64,000 bases of DNA from contig CAKMRJ010004445.1 in assembly GCA_928212115.1 (NCBI GenBank), forward strand, positions 781,382 to 845,381. Reading direction: 5' to 3'. The position numbers and the translations under genes are program-made. Shown here piece by piece: positions 35,428 through 47,864 of this stretch; the first letter of the stretch is position 1, and each line of letters opens with the position of its first letter. The notes beneath the pieces are model-generated. The model saw only the letters and a program-made list of their open reading frames with translations. It was not told the origin of the DNA and made no database searches. The stretch is from Lactuca virosa (lineage: Eukaryota; Streptophyta; Magnoliopsida; Asterales; Asteraceae).

Positions 35428-36260
35428 CTACCGCATGACAGCCTCAACCTTGGCTGGATCAACCGAAATACCCTCCTGGTTGATGATATGCCCCAAGAAT
35501 TGTACCTCTCGCAACCAGAAATCACACTTGGAGAACTTGGCATACAACTTCTCCGCCCTTAAGGTCTCCAGCACCTTCCTTAAGTGCTGTTTGTGATGCT
35601 CCCTGGTCTTAGAATAGACCAGGATATCATCAATGAAAACGATCACCGACTGATCTAGCAACGGTCTACACAGCCTATTCATAAGGTCCATGAACGCTGC
35701 TGGGGCATTGGTAAGTCCAAACGACATCACTACAAACTCATAATGCCCATACAGAGTCCTGAAAGCCGTCTTCGGTATATCCTCATCCCGAATGCTCATC
35801 TGATGGTATCTCGACCGAAGATCAATCTTGGAAAACCAGGACACCCTGCAGCTGATCGAACAAATCATCGATCCTTGGCAACGGGTAACGGTTCTTCACC
35901 GTTAACTTGTTTAGCTCCCTATAATCGATGCACATCCTGTGGGATCCATTCTTCTTTTTCACGAAAAGGATTGGTGCTCCCCACGGGGAACTGCTCGGAC
36001 GAATGAACCCTCGGTCTAACAGCTCCTGAAGCTGTAAAGATAACTCTTGCATCTCAGGTGGTGCCAACCGATATGGTGCCTTTGCTATCAGAGTGACACC
36101 CGACACCAAATCGATGCAAAATTCCACCTGCCTTTCCAGAGGCACTCCTGATAGCTCTTCGGGGAAAACATCCTGAAAATCCCGAACAACCGGCACACTG
36201 CCTACATCCTTCGTGTTCTCTACTCTTGTATCCGAGATATAAGCCATAAATCCCGAACAA
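35428..36260 (-). pseudogene. Element E reverse transcriptase (frameshifted)
   Basis: Two overlapping minus-strand frames meet at about 35822-35868. The upstream one gives PVVRDFQDVFPEELSG, KAPYRLAPPEMQEL, FIRPSSSPWGAPILFVKKKN and MCIDYRELNKLTVKNRYPLP. The downstream one gives SKIDLRSRYHQMSIRDEDIP, KTAFRTLYGHYEFVVMSFGL, FIDDILVYSKT and FLGHIINQEGISVDP. The catalytic FIDD is intact; a frameshift after RIDDLFDQLQG separates the halves. Family: Ty3/gypsy. Confidence 0.88.
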
Positions 36261-36681
36261 CCCTGCTGCAGGAACCTCTTAGCCCTCGTAGCCGAACAGA
36301 GGGTCGGCCCCTGCGTTGCCCAATCACCATGTATCACTATTTCTCCCCCACTTGGGGTTCGAACCCTCACTAACTGATTCTCGCAGTCAATCATGGCCCC
36401 GTTGGCCCCCAACCAGTCCATTCCGATAATCACTTTCAGCCCTCGCAATGGTATCGGGACTAAATCGACACGATATCTTTCACCGTGCACATTCAGGACA
36501 CAGTCCTGATACACCCTAATAGCACTAACGGTGCGGTCATCCGCAATCTCCACCTCGAGCGGGGAATCCAATGTTCCCGGCGCTTCCCGGAACTTCTTGC
36601 TAAGCGCAAGAGATACGAACGATCGGGTTGCACCCAAATCAAACAAGACATGAGCAGACATACCATTGACCAAAAAGGTCC
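36261..36681 (-). pseudogene. Element E aspartic protease (active-site change)
   Basis: Minus-strand TFLVNGMSAHVLFDLGATRS opens the protease. The catalytic triplet that is normally D-S/T-G reads D-L-G, so activity is unlikely. It continues VEIADDRTVSAIRVYQDC and LRGLKVIIGMDWLGANGAMI into the linker (VRTPSGGEIVIHGD). The frame is open into reverse transcriptase. Upstream of 36681 the frame joins gag only across a stretch with a splice-like GT...AG (see findings). Confidence 0.8.
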
Positions 36682-36708
36682 CTATACAAGCATATAATAC
36701 GCATAAGA

Positions 36709-39207
36709 TGTGACAACCCGATATTTCGAATCAATATAATGTTCAAAAAGTCAAGTATATAATCTATTTTGGAATCAATAAAAATAGCGTCAAAAACGAA
36801 TTGTTCAAAAGTCTCAATTGGGTTACATAAAATGTTAGATATCGTATCAAGGTTTTTAGAAATATAAAGAACACTCAAACCCGAGTTATAACGAAGAAGT
36901 TATGACTAATCAAAGATTCGAGATAAAACCGGTAAAACACTGTCAAGTGTAAAAATTGAAATTTCAATAAAATACTTTTGTACCTTAGGTATCTAAACGA
37001 AAGTCATAGATTATGTTAAACCGTAAACGTGTATAAAAAGAACGTCCAAATCTGACTTCGTATGAGGAAGTTATGATTTTTCTAAGTTTCGGATATAGCA
37101 GTAGACAGCTAAAAACTCGAAATAGAGATCGAGCGACTTTTAGCCGACGCAACCTAAACGAGAATTGAAGATCTCGAGAATGATAATACAACGGTAAAAA
37201 GACAGACGAAAACAGGCATCGAATGAAGAAGTTATGAATTTTTAATGGATTTTTCCTGTCCCGACCTACTAAAAATAAATATAATAAAAATTAAAATCAA
37301 AATTAGCCGACGAAGTCTAAAGGAAAGTTGTAGATCATAATCTCACCTACGCGTGGATATAAAGATTGTCGAAAACGGAGTTCGTATGTGAAAGTTATGA
37401 ATTTCTGGAGTCCGGGGCGTGAACCCCGACACTGTGTCAGAGTTCACGACGTGAATACAGTGTTCAGGACGTGAACTCAGTATTAATGACTTCTGGAGCC
37501 TGACAGACGCAAGTTGCGATGACGCACCTGATGACTACTGAACTCACGACGTGAATATGTGAAATTCACGACGTGAGTCCCGAAAATTCACCCTATAAAT
37601 GGAAACCGAGGGTTTCAGTTTTACCTGCTTAATTCTCTCCCCTCTCTCACTTCTACTCTACGTTTAGCACCCCGAGACGACCCCGAAGCCCCTGTAACAC
37701 CCCTAAAGCACGACGCGAGTCCCGACGCCCCGAAGCTCCAGAGAAAAACATTCTTTCCAGTCGAAGTGCTGCCCGCGTGAAGCTGGTTTCTTCACCAGAA
37801 ACCCGCAGTTACGTCAAGAAAGATCATTCCTAGAAACGACACGCTGCCTGATTCACCACTTATCAAGTGAGTTCATACCCCTACGTTTTTCCGAGTTTTC
37901 ATGTTTTCAGGGGGGGAATACAAGCAAATGTACAAGTAATCTTGGGCTCAAAATATATTATTTTGTTTAAGTTAATTATATTTTCAATATACTTTGAACA
38001 TGGAAAATAGTTTTTACCAAATGGGTTAAGAAATCAACTCGCAGAAACGGTTTTCAAAACTAAGACAATGAACTTATGAATCATGAAGTAAAAGATATCA
38101 TTTTACAAAAGGATTCATGTTAATTACAAAAAGGGTTTTCAACATTATTACTTGTAAATTTGTTAGTCTAAGTTGGAGACACGTCCTTGGTAACACTTAC
38201 CACCGAAACAGAGTGTAGGACTAGCACTTATGACCAGAATCTCTTGTAGGGAGAGCGTGACTGTTGTGTATAGATCTATACGGGACTGACTATCCCGCCA
38301 CTCGCTGCTAGCTACAGTGGGACCGGCAGGTCTACGGGTGACAAATTCATAAATGATACTGGGCCCGATACGTGCCATATCAAGTTAATGTATGGTTATA
38401 AAACTCACAATGTAGATAACATCGATTTACTTATGTAATAATGGATTGAGTGAAATAACCTCAGAGTAATAATCAATTGATTACTAGAGAGTATTAATAA
38501 TACCTTCAGGATTTAGTTCACCACGTTTTTATTTGTTTTATTTATGTAATAAGGCTAATATACCTCACTGGGAGTAACCAGGGTTTTTCAAAGAAAACTA
38601 CGTTTATCGATATACGTATGGTAGATACTTGTATACTTCAGTTTAGAACGGATAACCAACAACCCACATTTAGGGAAAATATAGGATTTTCCCAGGATAA
38701 CAGGGTATTTTCATAAACGGATGGTTTAACATTGAACTAATGGATATTCGTATTCATTCCATGACTCCTTGGATTGTACGTTTCTGTATGAATCTGGAAG
38801 TCATGGAAGGAATGGGTTTCAAACATGCTTTTATTAAGAAAATATGGGATTTTCTGGAGGAACACTTTTCAAAAGGATCAAAGAACATTTTCCACCAAAA
38901 CTAAATGCTTATGAACTCACCAGCTTTATGCTGATACTCTTTCAAAACTGCTTGTATTCTCAGGGATTCAGTAATACAGGTAAATCTTCAGCTTTTGGAA
39001 AAGGGACGCTAAGACGTCAGTCTTAAAACTTATTAAATCATCATATTGTAATTTATTTTGAGACATGTATTGTATTCAACAATGTAACTTTTAAATTATA
39101 TTTAAGATGGTTGTGTTTACTTTCTTTACAAATATTCAACTGTTATGATACTACATAAAGTCATCCGCCCCCGAATGTTTCCGCCATTCTGGTTTGGGGG
39201 CGTGACA
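36709..39207 (+). repeat. 5' LTR of element F
   Basis: Starts TGTGACAACCCGATATTTCG and ends GGTTTGGGGGCGTGACA. It contains the GTTATGA module at 36899, 37070, 37231 and 37394 (spacings 171, 161, 163), the palindromic words, a TATA box and a U5-like part that shares phrases with LTRs D and H1 ('TGTGTATAGATCTATA'). Confidence 0.9.
37443..37600 (+). promoter_or_regulatory. LTR F TATA box and TTCACGACGTGAA words
   Basis: TATAAAT lies at 37594-37600. Upstream are TTCAC-GAC-GTGAA at 37443-37455 (perfect), TTCAG-GAC-GTGAA at 37463-37475, CTCAC-GAC-GTGAA at 37543-37555 and TTCAC-GAC-GTGAG at 37565-37577. The other LTR carries the same set (for example 48449-48461), with its TATA box at 48600. Confidence 0.65.
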
Positions 39208-39825
39208 GATTGGTATCAGAGCATTGTTTATAGTGAACTAAGTATATCAAACCACATAAGATATACAAACTATAAATGCAAAGGGACTAAAAACCCTCTG
39301 GCAAAACGTTTTCACAAACTATACTTTTAATAAATTAAAATGATATATATTTATTTTTATAAAAGTATAAGTACATGCATGCATCGGTCTAGTATCATAG
39401 TCAAAAGTATACAAAAGTATTAAGGCAAGTTGCGACACTACGATTAGGTCTCGGGGTATGTAATCAGATCGAGAATAAATATAGCCTGATCAACTATATT
39501 TATCCTAGATGTGTCCAACATATGTCGGGGAATGGTCGTAGTGAGCAACAAGTCAAAAACTTACCAAATAAAATACAAAAAAAAAAAATCAAGCTTACAA
39601 ATTTGAAATACTATAGGAGTATTTTGTAAAACTATAAGAACCGTAATAATCGTGTGAACCTCGATATTTTGTTAGATCTAGAATCGTCAAATAAATAAAA
39701 TCTTACCCATAAAAAAAAAACTAAAAACCTTCACTAGCAGGTCTATAATTGCAAAGTGCATACTTTAAAGTTACACATGATTGAGATTTTATAGGCTTAG
39801 GATTTATGATTTCGCGTTAGGCCCT
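39208..39825 (+). other. Element F leader with primer binding site
   Basis: GA, then TTGGTATCAGAGCAT (39210-39224), then leader matching element D's. No gene. Interrupted at 39826 by element G; the leader continues at 43041. Confidence 0.75.
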
Positions 39826-42800
39826 TGTAGGTTCCCATTTTATCGATTGGATCGGTGCAGAAGATATTACAAAGAAGATAATCATGTATTAACATGATGA
39901 ACAATATATGTGAGTAAAACTGTAGTGAATAGATAGAGAGATACAAAATATTACAAGAACACTCATGGGTTGGGAGAGATAACTCTCCCTTGGTGGGAGA
40001 GATCCCACCACACTCTCTCTAATCTAAATGTCTACATAGTGAACACTAATACTAAAAATGACCATCACCTCAACTTTATATACTAGTGGAGGGTATATGC
40101 TTTTCATACAAAGGAATATTCTAACCTAATAAACACTCAACATTGTAGAGCATTTTCATGCTCCAACAATCTCCCCCTAAATGCTCGGAAATGGTGAGGG
40201 TAAAGCAGTGATAAAAGGCAGAACATCCGACATGCAGGTCCGGTAGGTCTGGTGCTGAAGTGACTCGGAAAAGATAAAGTTGTTGTGATCTCGGTATCTG
40301 GCAATGGAATCTCTAACATCAAAGAACATACAGAGGAACCCAATCTCTGAATAAAAGTATGAAATCCCAATCTTCGAATGTGATCAGTCCCCAAAAACTA
40401 ATCATGTTCACAGTCTCCCCCTCGACTGTAGAACCGAAGGGCACAATGTAGAAACACACAACGTATTCAATATTTCGAAAGTGAATGATAATGCACCAAA
40501 TAATATCTGAAGAATAACCTGCTGAAAATGTGAAGCATCCAAAAATAAAGTCCGAATGATAAATAATGTGAATCCGAAGACATGGTCTAGCAATGCCAAA
40601 AATTTGATCGTGAGATCAAAAATAAGTGTCACGCCGCATCGCTAAAATAATCATCGTCTTCAAAATATCGCAAATCCAAACTCGAGCAATCATAATATCT
40701 GAACCGGAGGCAAACACAAATGTGACATCCCAAAGTGTAGAGTCTGAAGATAAATAATCATAATCCGAAGAGCATCTAATAATGCCAAAAATTCGATCTG
40801 TGAAGACCAAAAATCAGTGCCACATCACACTACTAAATGAATCTTCGTTTTCAAATGTCTCTAACGTCAAAACTCCAATAGTAACCAAAATGGATGCTCA
40901 TGATTCGCCCCCTATTTTTGATCGACCATGCAATAAGATCAAAAATAATCATGAAACCGGGCAAGAGAATATGTCGGATAAAATGGAGCATCGCACGCCC
41001 CCCCTTGATGTGAGCATCTACCCGAAAAACGAGGATATTATTTTTCGGTCATGGGTAGACATGGTGATGTATTGCTGAACTGAACAAACACTGTAGAATA
41101 TGTATGATAAAACCCGCTGCGGAAAAGTCATAATGCTGAACCGAAGTAATGTCGATAACCGAAATGCAAACCCGAACTCCCAAATGATGGTCCGAAACCA
41201 TATATAAATAGTCCGAAGGGAGTAAAAATGCGAGTAGCTCGGTAAAAGTCAGACACAAAAATAATAATCTCTGAACCAACTGTGTCATCACTCATAATCA
41301 GCAAGAAGAACGAAGCCTTGAACCATGAGGCTAAAATTGGTGTTAAAAAAAATAATTGGTTTTAATAAAAAATTGGTTTTAATAAAAATAATTGGTATTA
41401 AAAAAATAATGGGCGTTAAACAAAATTAATTAGTTTTAAAAAATAAATTGATGTTAAAAAAAATAATTGGTGTTAAAAAAAATAAATTGGTTATAAAAAA
41501 TGAAATAAAATGAAAAGAGTTGATGAGTTTCGGAATAAAAAAGGAAAATGGGTCAGGAGGTGGATCCATAATAAAAATGGATTCACTTCTGAATGAGTTA
41601 AGTCTCAGAAGGTTTAGAAGTGGGTAAGGAGTGAAAAAGGTTAGGAATAGAAAATGTTAAAGTTCCGAAATGGGATAAAAAGCAAGGTCCGGAATTTTTT
41701 GGTTTTGGTTCGGAATTATTTTTGGTTCGGAAATATATATATATATATTTTTAAATCCGAAATGGGTGAGGAAAGGTACGAAATAGATATTTGGTTCCGG
41801 AGTGGTATTTGAAAGAAAAAGTCCGAAGTGGACTTTGTGTCTGGACATAAAAATCAAGTTGGTTCGGAACCCAAAAAAAAGAATTCTGATTTCTGAAGCA
41901 AAAAATTAGCTCCGGAAGGTGGGTTTAAAGAGAGAGTCCGGAACAATGAATGAAATTGAATAAGGCTGGCATGGGAATGTGGAATGGACAGGACATGAGG
42001 CGTGTGGCAGGTTTATGTCGGGTAAACAGTACCGAGTTTATAGAGGTTGACTTCAAACAAAAAGATAGTGTAGTTGTCAGTAAACTTGCAGACACAAGAA
42101 GTGAAGTTTTCTCCAATTTTTGAGCAAATCCAAAAAGCTACACGATTTTTTTGTTTAACTACACGCATTCTTTGGACAAGAAAGTACCTCCACTAATCAA
42201 CAAAATTTGTCCTCCAATATATTTCAATTTGACGTAGCTTGTATGGAAACCCACCATACTCTCGCTTCATACACTTGTACCAGCGGCATGAAGATTTATA
42301 CTCTCCACAAAAAAACTTTTACGTCGGAACTCAATAAATCTGTTTAATTCTCATATCCCAAAAATATAACTTGTCTTTTTCAAAACACTTTTTACATGGG
42401 ATAAAAGATTAAACACCACCTTTTTTAAAAGAAACTTGATCTTCTTCAGCAAACATATTTTTCTCCTCATAAACTCAAATTCAACAGCAGCAAAAATGTA
42501 TGAACAATAGCAGCATAATTTTTTATTTTTCTAGCAACATCACCAACAAAACAGTAAATAACTCATAGAAAAATTTTCAGTTGCGAAGGCTGAGAAATTT
42601 CTTCAAGGATGACGAAAATCTTCAAGATAATAAACCAATCGGGATCGTTCCCTTGAAATAATCGTGAGATCTCCAAGGTCTCGCTCTGATACCACTTGTA
42701 GGTTCTCATTTTATCGATTGGATCGGTGCGGAAGATATTACCAAGAAGATAATCATGTATTAACATGATGAACAATATATGTGAGTAAAACTGTAGTGAA

Positions 42801-43040
42801 TAGATAGAGAGATACAAAATATTACAAGAACACTCATGGGTTGGGAGAGATAACTCTCCCCTTGGTGGGAGAGATCCCACCACACTCTCTCTAATCTAAA
42901 TGTCTACATAGTGAACACTAATACTAAAAATGACCATCACCTCAACTTTATATACTAGTGGAGGGAATATGTTTTTCATACAAGGGAATATTCTAACCTA
43001 ATAAACACTCAACATTGTAGAGCATTTTCATGCTCCAACA
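39826..43040 (-). mobile_element. Small non-autonomous LTR element G
   Basis: Short LTRs at 39826-40168 (343 bases) and 42697-43040 (344 bases) differ at about six sites. On the minus strand they start TGTTGGAGCATGAAAATGC and end GAACCTACA. The primer binding site (TGGTATCAGAGC, 42683-42694) and purine tract (reverse ATCTCCCCCTAAATG, 40169) are in place. Flanks GCCCT (39821-39825) and ACCCT (43041-43045) are a one-mismatch duplication. The interior (about 2.5 kb) has no recognisable protein. It is rich in CCGAA words at both ends and has an AT-rich AATTGGTNTTAAAAA repeat at 41330-41500. The LTR ends suggest a copia-related origin. Confidence 0.85.
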
Positions 43041-43234
43041 ACCCTTTTCCTTATTTGGATGTGGACTTAAAGTGAAGCTACTTATCTAACGGCCTATTCG
43101 ATCTTGATTGTATGTGATTTGTATACACAAGGTAATTATAGGAGGACCCGGTGTAGGTCTTATCACAAAAATTCCCTTCTTACCCTTAAGTTATATTTAT
43201 ATTTCTCTTATCCCTATTTCTCGCTTAGATAAAA

Positions 43235-43976
43235 ATGGCTGGATTCCATCCTCCCAAAGATCCGTACTATCCTAAATCAAGAGAATGCTGGTTGGCTCGG
43301 TGCCGAACCAGAAGATGAGCTTGCAATTTCCCCTAGACGATGATTATGTTGAAGTCTTTCACGAGGACGATGGTTCTGGATCAAAAGCTTACAATCCACC
43401 TTCAGTTACTCAGAACCCAAACCCTCATCCGAACTTTCAAAGCCCCATGCCTCTGTGGGCCATAAACCTAGACAGGTGGAGTCATGAACAAAGTCAAAAT
43501 TCCCCTACCAAGGAGACCGAAGCTTCTACAATCTAGAAGTTGGAGGTTCAGCAGATAGAGCACTTCCTGTACTGGTTCGTCGCGTTTCTCGCAACACGGA
43601 ACAGGGAAGAGCTATCATCGACCGAGTGGTGCAGATTGAGGCTACCACTGGTGTCGATGTTGTTCGTCTTCGCAACCTGGAAGACAATCATAACGCAACA
43701 AGGGATTGTACCAACTTCTTGCAGGGAGAACTGGTGGCTTCGCAAGCCGAAGTGCAACGATTACGAGAGTATCATGTCGTACAAGATAGGCGCATATTCA
43801 AAATAGAGCGCCAGTTAGCCAAATCCAGGGTCGGATTTAGTAGGAAGCAGATCATACCCTACTCGCCCTCTGTTAACTCTTTTAATTATAGTCTAAGTCT
43901 TCGGAGATGTCTTAGAGTTATTTTTCATGCTCTTTCAGTTCGACCGCGAAAATTCATTTTCGGTAGGTCATTTTAA
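43235..43976 (+). pseudogene. Extra ORF upstream of gag in element F
   Basis: An ATG at 43235 opens MAGFHPPKDPYYPKSRECWL and soon stops; the neighbouring frame carries on with DDDYVEVFHEDDGSGSKAYN and PMPLWAINLDRWSHEQ to 43536. A third segment (43626-43850) reads LRNLEDNHNATRDCTNFLQG, ELVASQAEVQRLREYHVVQD and IFKIERQL, charged with heptad-like leucines that suggest a coiled coil. Together they look like one frameshifted reading frame of about 200 codons lying before gag. I do not recognise the family. Confidence 0.45.
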
Positions 43977-45053
43977 TGTCGATATTTTTCCCAGAATTGT
44001 GGTGTATTATAGACCTGTTTAAGGTCAAATTTTCCAAACTCTATGTACTTAATACACCTATAATCGACATTTACTTCTTACATTTTGAAAAATAACCACT
44101 CAATTTCACATTATTTTGTTACAACTTCTAATTCCAATTCCTTACAAAATCCCTATCGAACTAAGTGTTTTGGTTATGAGATATCAAATTCATGTTCATT
44201 CTTGATATCTTACAATCGTTTCATCTTTTAATCTTTATAGTAAAAGATGCCTCCGCGTAAAACCCGAACCAACTTAAGATGTTAACGCCAATATTCTGTC
44301 TTAATAACTTAAATGCTTTTACAGTACTATAGAAACGTAACAGATATATAGGTCAAATCATCGAGAACAGTATAACAAAACAAAAAAAAAACTTACATTC
44401 GCATGAACTTCCGGGATTCGAACTCTTCGTTATGAAGTAATGGAGATCAGTGTAAGAATCGGAAGTAAGACGGCACATAAATTCAATATACCTACGAAGG
44501 AGAAGGACCCCCTATAAATACCAGGAGAGAACAAATCATTTTCACCCAGAATAGAACGGAGAACGGAGGAGAACCACGCATGTTACATGCGAAGTGTTTA
44601 AGTGCCTTTTTCGTCACAGTAATAACTAATAAATAATGCAACCTGGTGAGTTAATGAATACATTACTCACATTAGGATTCAAACTTATCGTCTTTTCCTG
44701 TATTGGCTAATAACAATAATTCAGATCACAAAATCTCAATCGAGAGTGATTACCTCTCAAATTCATAAGTCGATTTAGTGTAGACTCTCTTATGAATTAC
44801 TTTCAAATCTTTTCGAAAATTGAATCATAGTATCCACCAACCAAAGATAACTTCGTTCAGATGATACTCGTCTGGTAACCATTCTAGAAACTTCCTTCTA
44901 CTCTTTTACCATGACTACATCATAGGGATGTAGGTCAAATCTTTGAGATCGGTATGACGAAACGAAAAATTTATAATAAGATAAATTATTAGAATACATC
45001 TAAAGCCAACCATAATCGCTCACGAGCCCATTTTCTCATCTTGTAACAGAATC
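43977..45053 (+). other. Element F non-coding stretch between extra ORF and gag
   Basis: AT-rich, no ORF of note. The phrase 'AGGTCAAATC(A/T)TCGAGA...ACGAAACA' occurs at 44350 and 44935, suggesting a short internal duplication. Confidence 0.4.
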
Positions 45054-45620
45054 ATGCCTACGAAGAAATGTAACCAACCCTCCGATAAAACACCAATCCT
45101 TCAGATAGATGCGGCTACGTTTCAAGCTGTAGTCACCTCAGCCGTAGCAGCTGTCATGGCTCACCTTAATGCTAACAACATAAATGTTAGTAGAAATGTG
45201 ATCGGCAATCCCGATCATGGTGGTAACAAGTTTCAGCAACAAGTGCCTACTTGTAAAGACACTCTGAACCTCAAAGAAGGGCAACAAGTTGGGGCAGTCA
45301 ATACCCCATCAGCCCTGCTATCCCAACACTGACCACACCGCACTTAGGAAACCTCCCACACTGCAGCAAGTGCAACTACCATCATCATGGAGTCTTCCGG
45401 GTACTGCACCGTAATAGATGCAACATGAAGGGGCACACCACCCGTTTCTATATAACTGTGGTCAAATTCATCACTTCAACTACCAACGTTGGAACAAGTC
45501 TAATATGGCATCTTTGTGGTGAGAAAGGACATTACAAGAGGGACTGTCCATCAAAGAAGAACAATGGGGGAGCAGGAGGAATTTGACCCCAGAGAATGGG
45601 GAAACATAAAAGAACCCTGC
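45054..45620 (+). pseudogene. Element F gag scrap with zinc knuckles
   Basis: MPTKKCNQPSDKTPILQIDA and TFQAVVTSAVAAVMAHLNAN form a gypsy gag N-terminus. After a stop near 45330 the frame gives CSKCNYHHHGVFRVLHRNRC, NMKGHTTRF and WHLCGEKGHYKRDCPSKKNN. These are the two knuckles of Tekay-type nucleocapsid. In the second the first Cys is Trp. The central capsid domain between the N-terminus and the knuckles is deleted. Confidence 0.75.
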
Positions 45621-46735
45621 TATAGTTTGGTATGCTTCCAAACCCCAATAATTTATAATTACTCTTTCATTCGAACCAAATCACAACATTCATATAAAAC
45701 TGAGAACCCTATCAGGTAAGCTATGATGGCTTAGTGTAAACATTAGGGACATTTATAATTAAGATTTGTAGATTTAAAGTGAGTGATCCCGCCTCATTTC
45801 CTGTTCCTTATTTGGTTGTGGATTTAGGGCAGGGTTGCTCAGTCAACTGTCTTACCAATTTTAATTATACATGACTTATGTACACCAAGCAATGATAGAG
45901 AGACCTAGTAGGAATCATTCCGTGAAAGTTCATAGTTTCAAATTATCAGAACCCTCGTATTAGTAATATCCGCCAATTTTGAATTAAAAAAGGGGATTCG
46001 TAGCAAAATAACAGAATAAAACTGAAGGCGCTGAAAACTTATGTACATAGAATTGTTCATTATCCTAGTAATCATCTCTTCCAGAATAACTTAATATCTA
46101 CTTCGTTGAGAAGTTCCGACATCCTCATCCGACATGGTTTGGCTTGATCCTTACCATGCAATTTTTTTTATACCGTGTAAAAGAACTTTTTCCTTAATCA
46201 GCTGTCAGATGAAATTCTTCCAATCCATAACGCAAACCTTTATATCGTCTATCACTTCAAAACTTCAGAAGTACCCATGCGAGGGGTACCCCATACCTTC
46301 TAGCCTGATCAATAGATAGAAAACTTGAAACGGAAAGCACCAAAGAAGTCTCAGAAGTCAGTAACCACCCGCAGCATACCCAAGAGATCTAAGAGGAAGA
46401 CCACTTGTACTGCAGGTCAAGTTCAAGAATAGAGTATAAGAACTCATTAGGTTAATCTATCACTGCTAGTTGTATATGCAAGAGTGGCATATAATTTAGA
46501 CTCAACAAGATTTAGGATGTGTGATTCCGCCCTACTTCCTGTTCCTTGTCTGGTTGTGGACTTGGGGTAGAGCCACCCAACCGAAGGTTTTGTCGATTTA
46601 AATTATATACAACGCGTATACACGAGGTGAGGATGGATGAGCCAAGGATGAGTCTTGTCATGAACTTCAGAGCAAAAGCCCGCATGCTTATTATAACAAC
46701 CGGAGATACATGAGTGGGAGTGGTAGCGGATTGCA
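45621..46735 (+). other. Element F filler between gag and integrase
   Basis: Protease, reverse transcriptase and RNase H would be here but are absent. Two leader-like copies sit at 45795-45960 and 46515-46690 ('TTCCTGTTCCTTNTNTGGTTGTGGA', also present at 21990 in D and 43045), pointing to rearrangement by recombination among leaders. Confidence 0.45.
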
Positions 46736-47776
46736 ATGGGCTTAAAAATCAAGTTACCAAGGCAACAGGTGGACTTGATGCCACTTTGGGTGATCGTCGA
46801 CAGGTTTACCAAATCCACACACTTCATACCAACAAAGGAAACAGACAAGCTGGAGAAACTGACTAGAACATACATCAGGGAGATTGTACGACTGCATGGT
46901 GTACCAATATCCATTATCCCGAACATGGATAGTAGATTCACCTCGCGGTTCTGGAAGTCACTACAAAAATCTCTAGGAACGAGACTAGACAAGAGTACCG
47001 CCTACCACCCACAAACCGACGGACAGAGTGAGAGGACCATTCAAACCTTGGAAAATATGCTAAGGGCTTGTGTGATCGATCTTGGTAAGGCATGGGATAC
47101 CCATTTACCATTGGTCGAGTTCTCGTACAACAATAGCTATCACACTAGCATCAAAGTTGCTCCATTCGAAGCCCTCTATGGCCGCAAGTGCAGACCACCT
47201 CTGTGCTGGGCTGAAGTGGGTGACACACAACTAGCTAGAGGTCAAGTACCCGACAACACTCTCACTGGCCCAGAAATCATAAGGGAAACTACCGAGAATA
47301 TTGTCCAAATCCGAGAACGATTAAAGGCTTCAAGGGACAGAAAAAAGAGTTATGCGTACAAAGACGGAAACCCTTGGAATTCCAGGTTGGGGACCGAGTA
47401 CTATTCAAAGTCTCACCCTGGAAGGGATTAATACGTTTTGGAAAAAGTGGGAAACTAAATCCAAGGTATATCAGACCATTAGAGATCGTTGCCAGGATCG
47501 GCCCGGTAGCATACAAGCTTCAAATTACTGCAGGAACTAAATAACGCACATCCTACCTTTCATGTGTCAAACTTAAAGAAATGCTTATCCGATGAGACCC
47601 TCGTTGTCCCTCTGGACGAAACCGAAATTAACGAGAGTCTCCACTTCGTAGGAGAACCGGTAGAAATAATGGATAGGGAAATAAAAAGAACAAAACAAAG
47701 TCGCTTACCCATTGTGAAGGTCCGCTGGAAGGCCAAGCGAGGACCTGAATACACTGGGAGCGCGAAGATCAAATGA
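46736..47776 (+). pseudogene. Element F integrase and chromodomain (dead)
   Basis: An open stretch gives VIVDRFTKSTHF, YIREIVRLHGVPIS, STAYHPQTDGQSERTIQTLE, PLVEFSYNNSYHTSIKVAPF and ALYGRKCRPPLCW, the gypsy integrase core. The second catalytic Asp, expected in SDRDSRF, is lost (IIPNMDSRF). A frameshift near 47430 separates the C-terminal part (47564-47776): NLKKCLSDETLVVPLDETEI, SLHFVGEPVEIMDREIKR and PIVKVRWKAKRGPEYT. This is a Tekay-type chromodomain with its later aromatic residue lost, ending in a run of altered residues. Confidence 0.85.
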
Positions 47777-47864
47777 AACAAAAATACCCGCATCTTTTCC
47801 CTAGTCCATAAATACTTAATGAAGAATTAATTTTGGGACAAAATTCCCTCTAACGGGGGGATGA

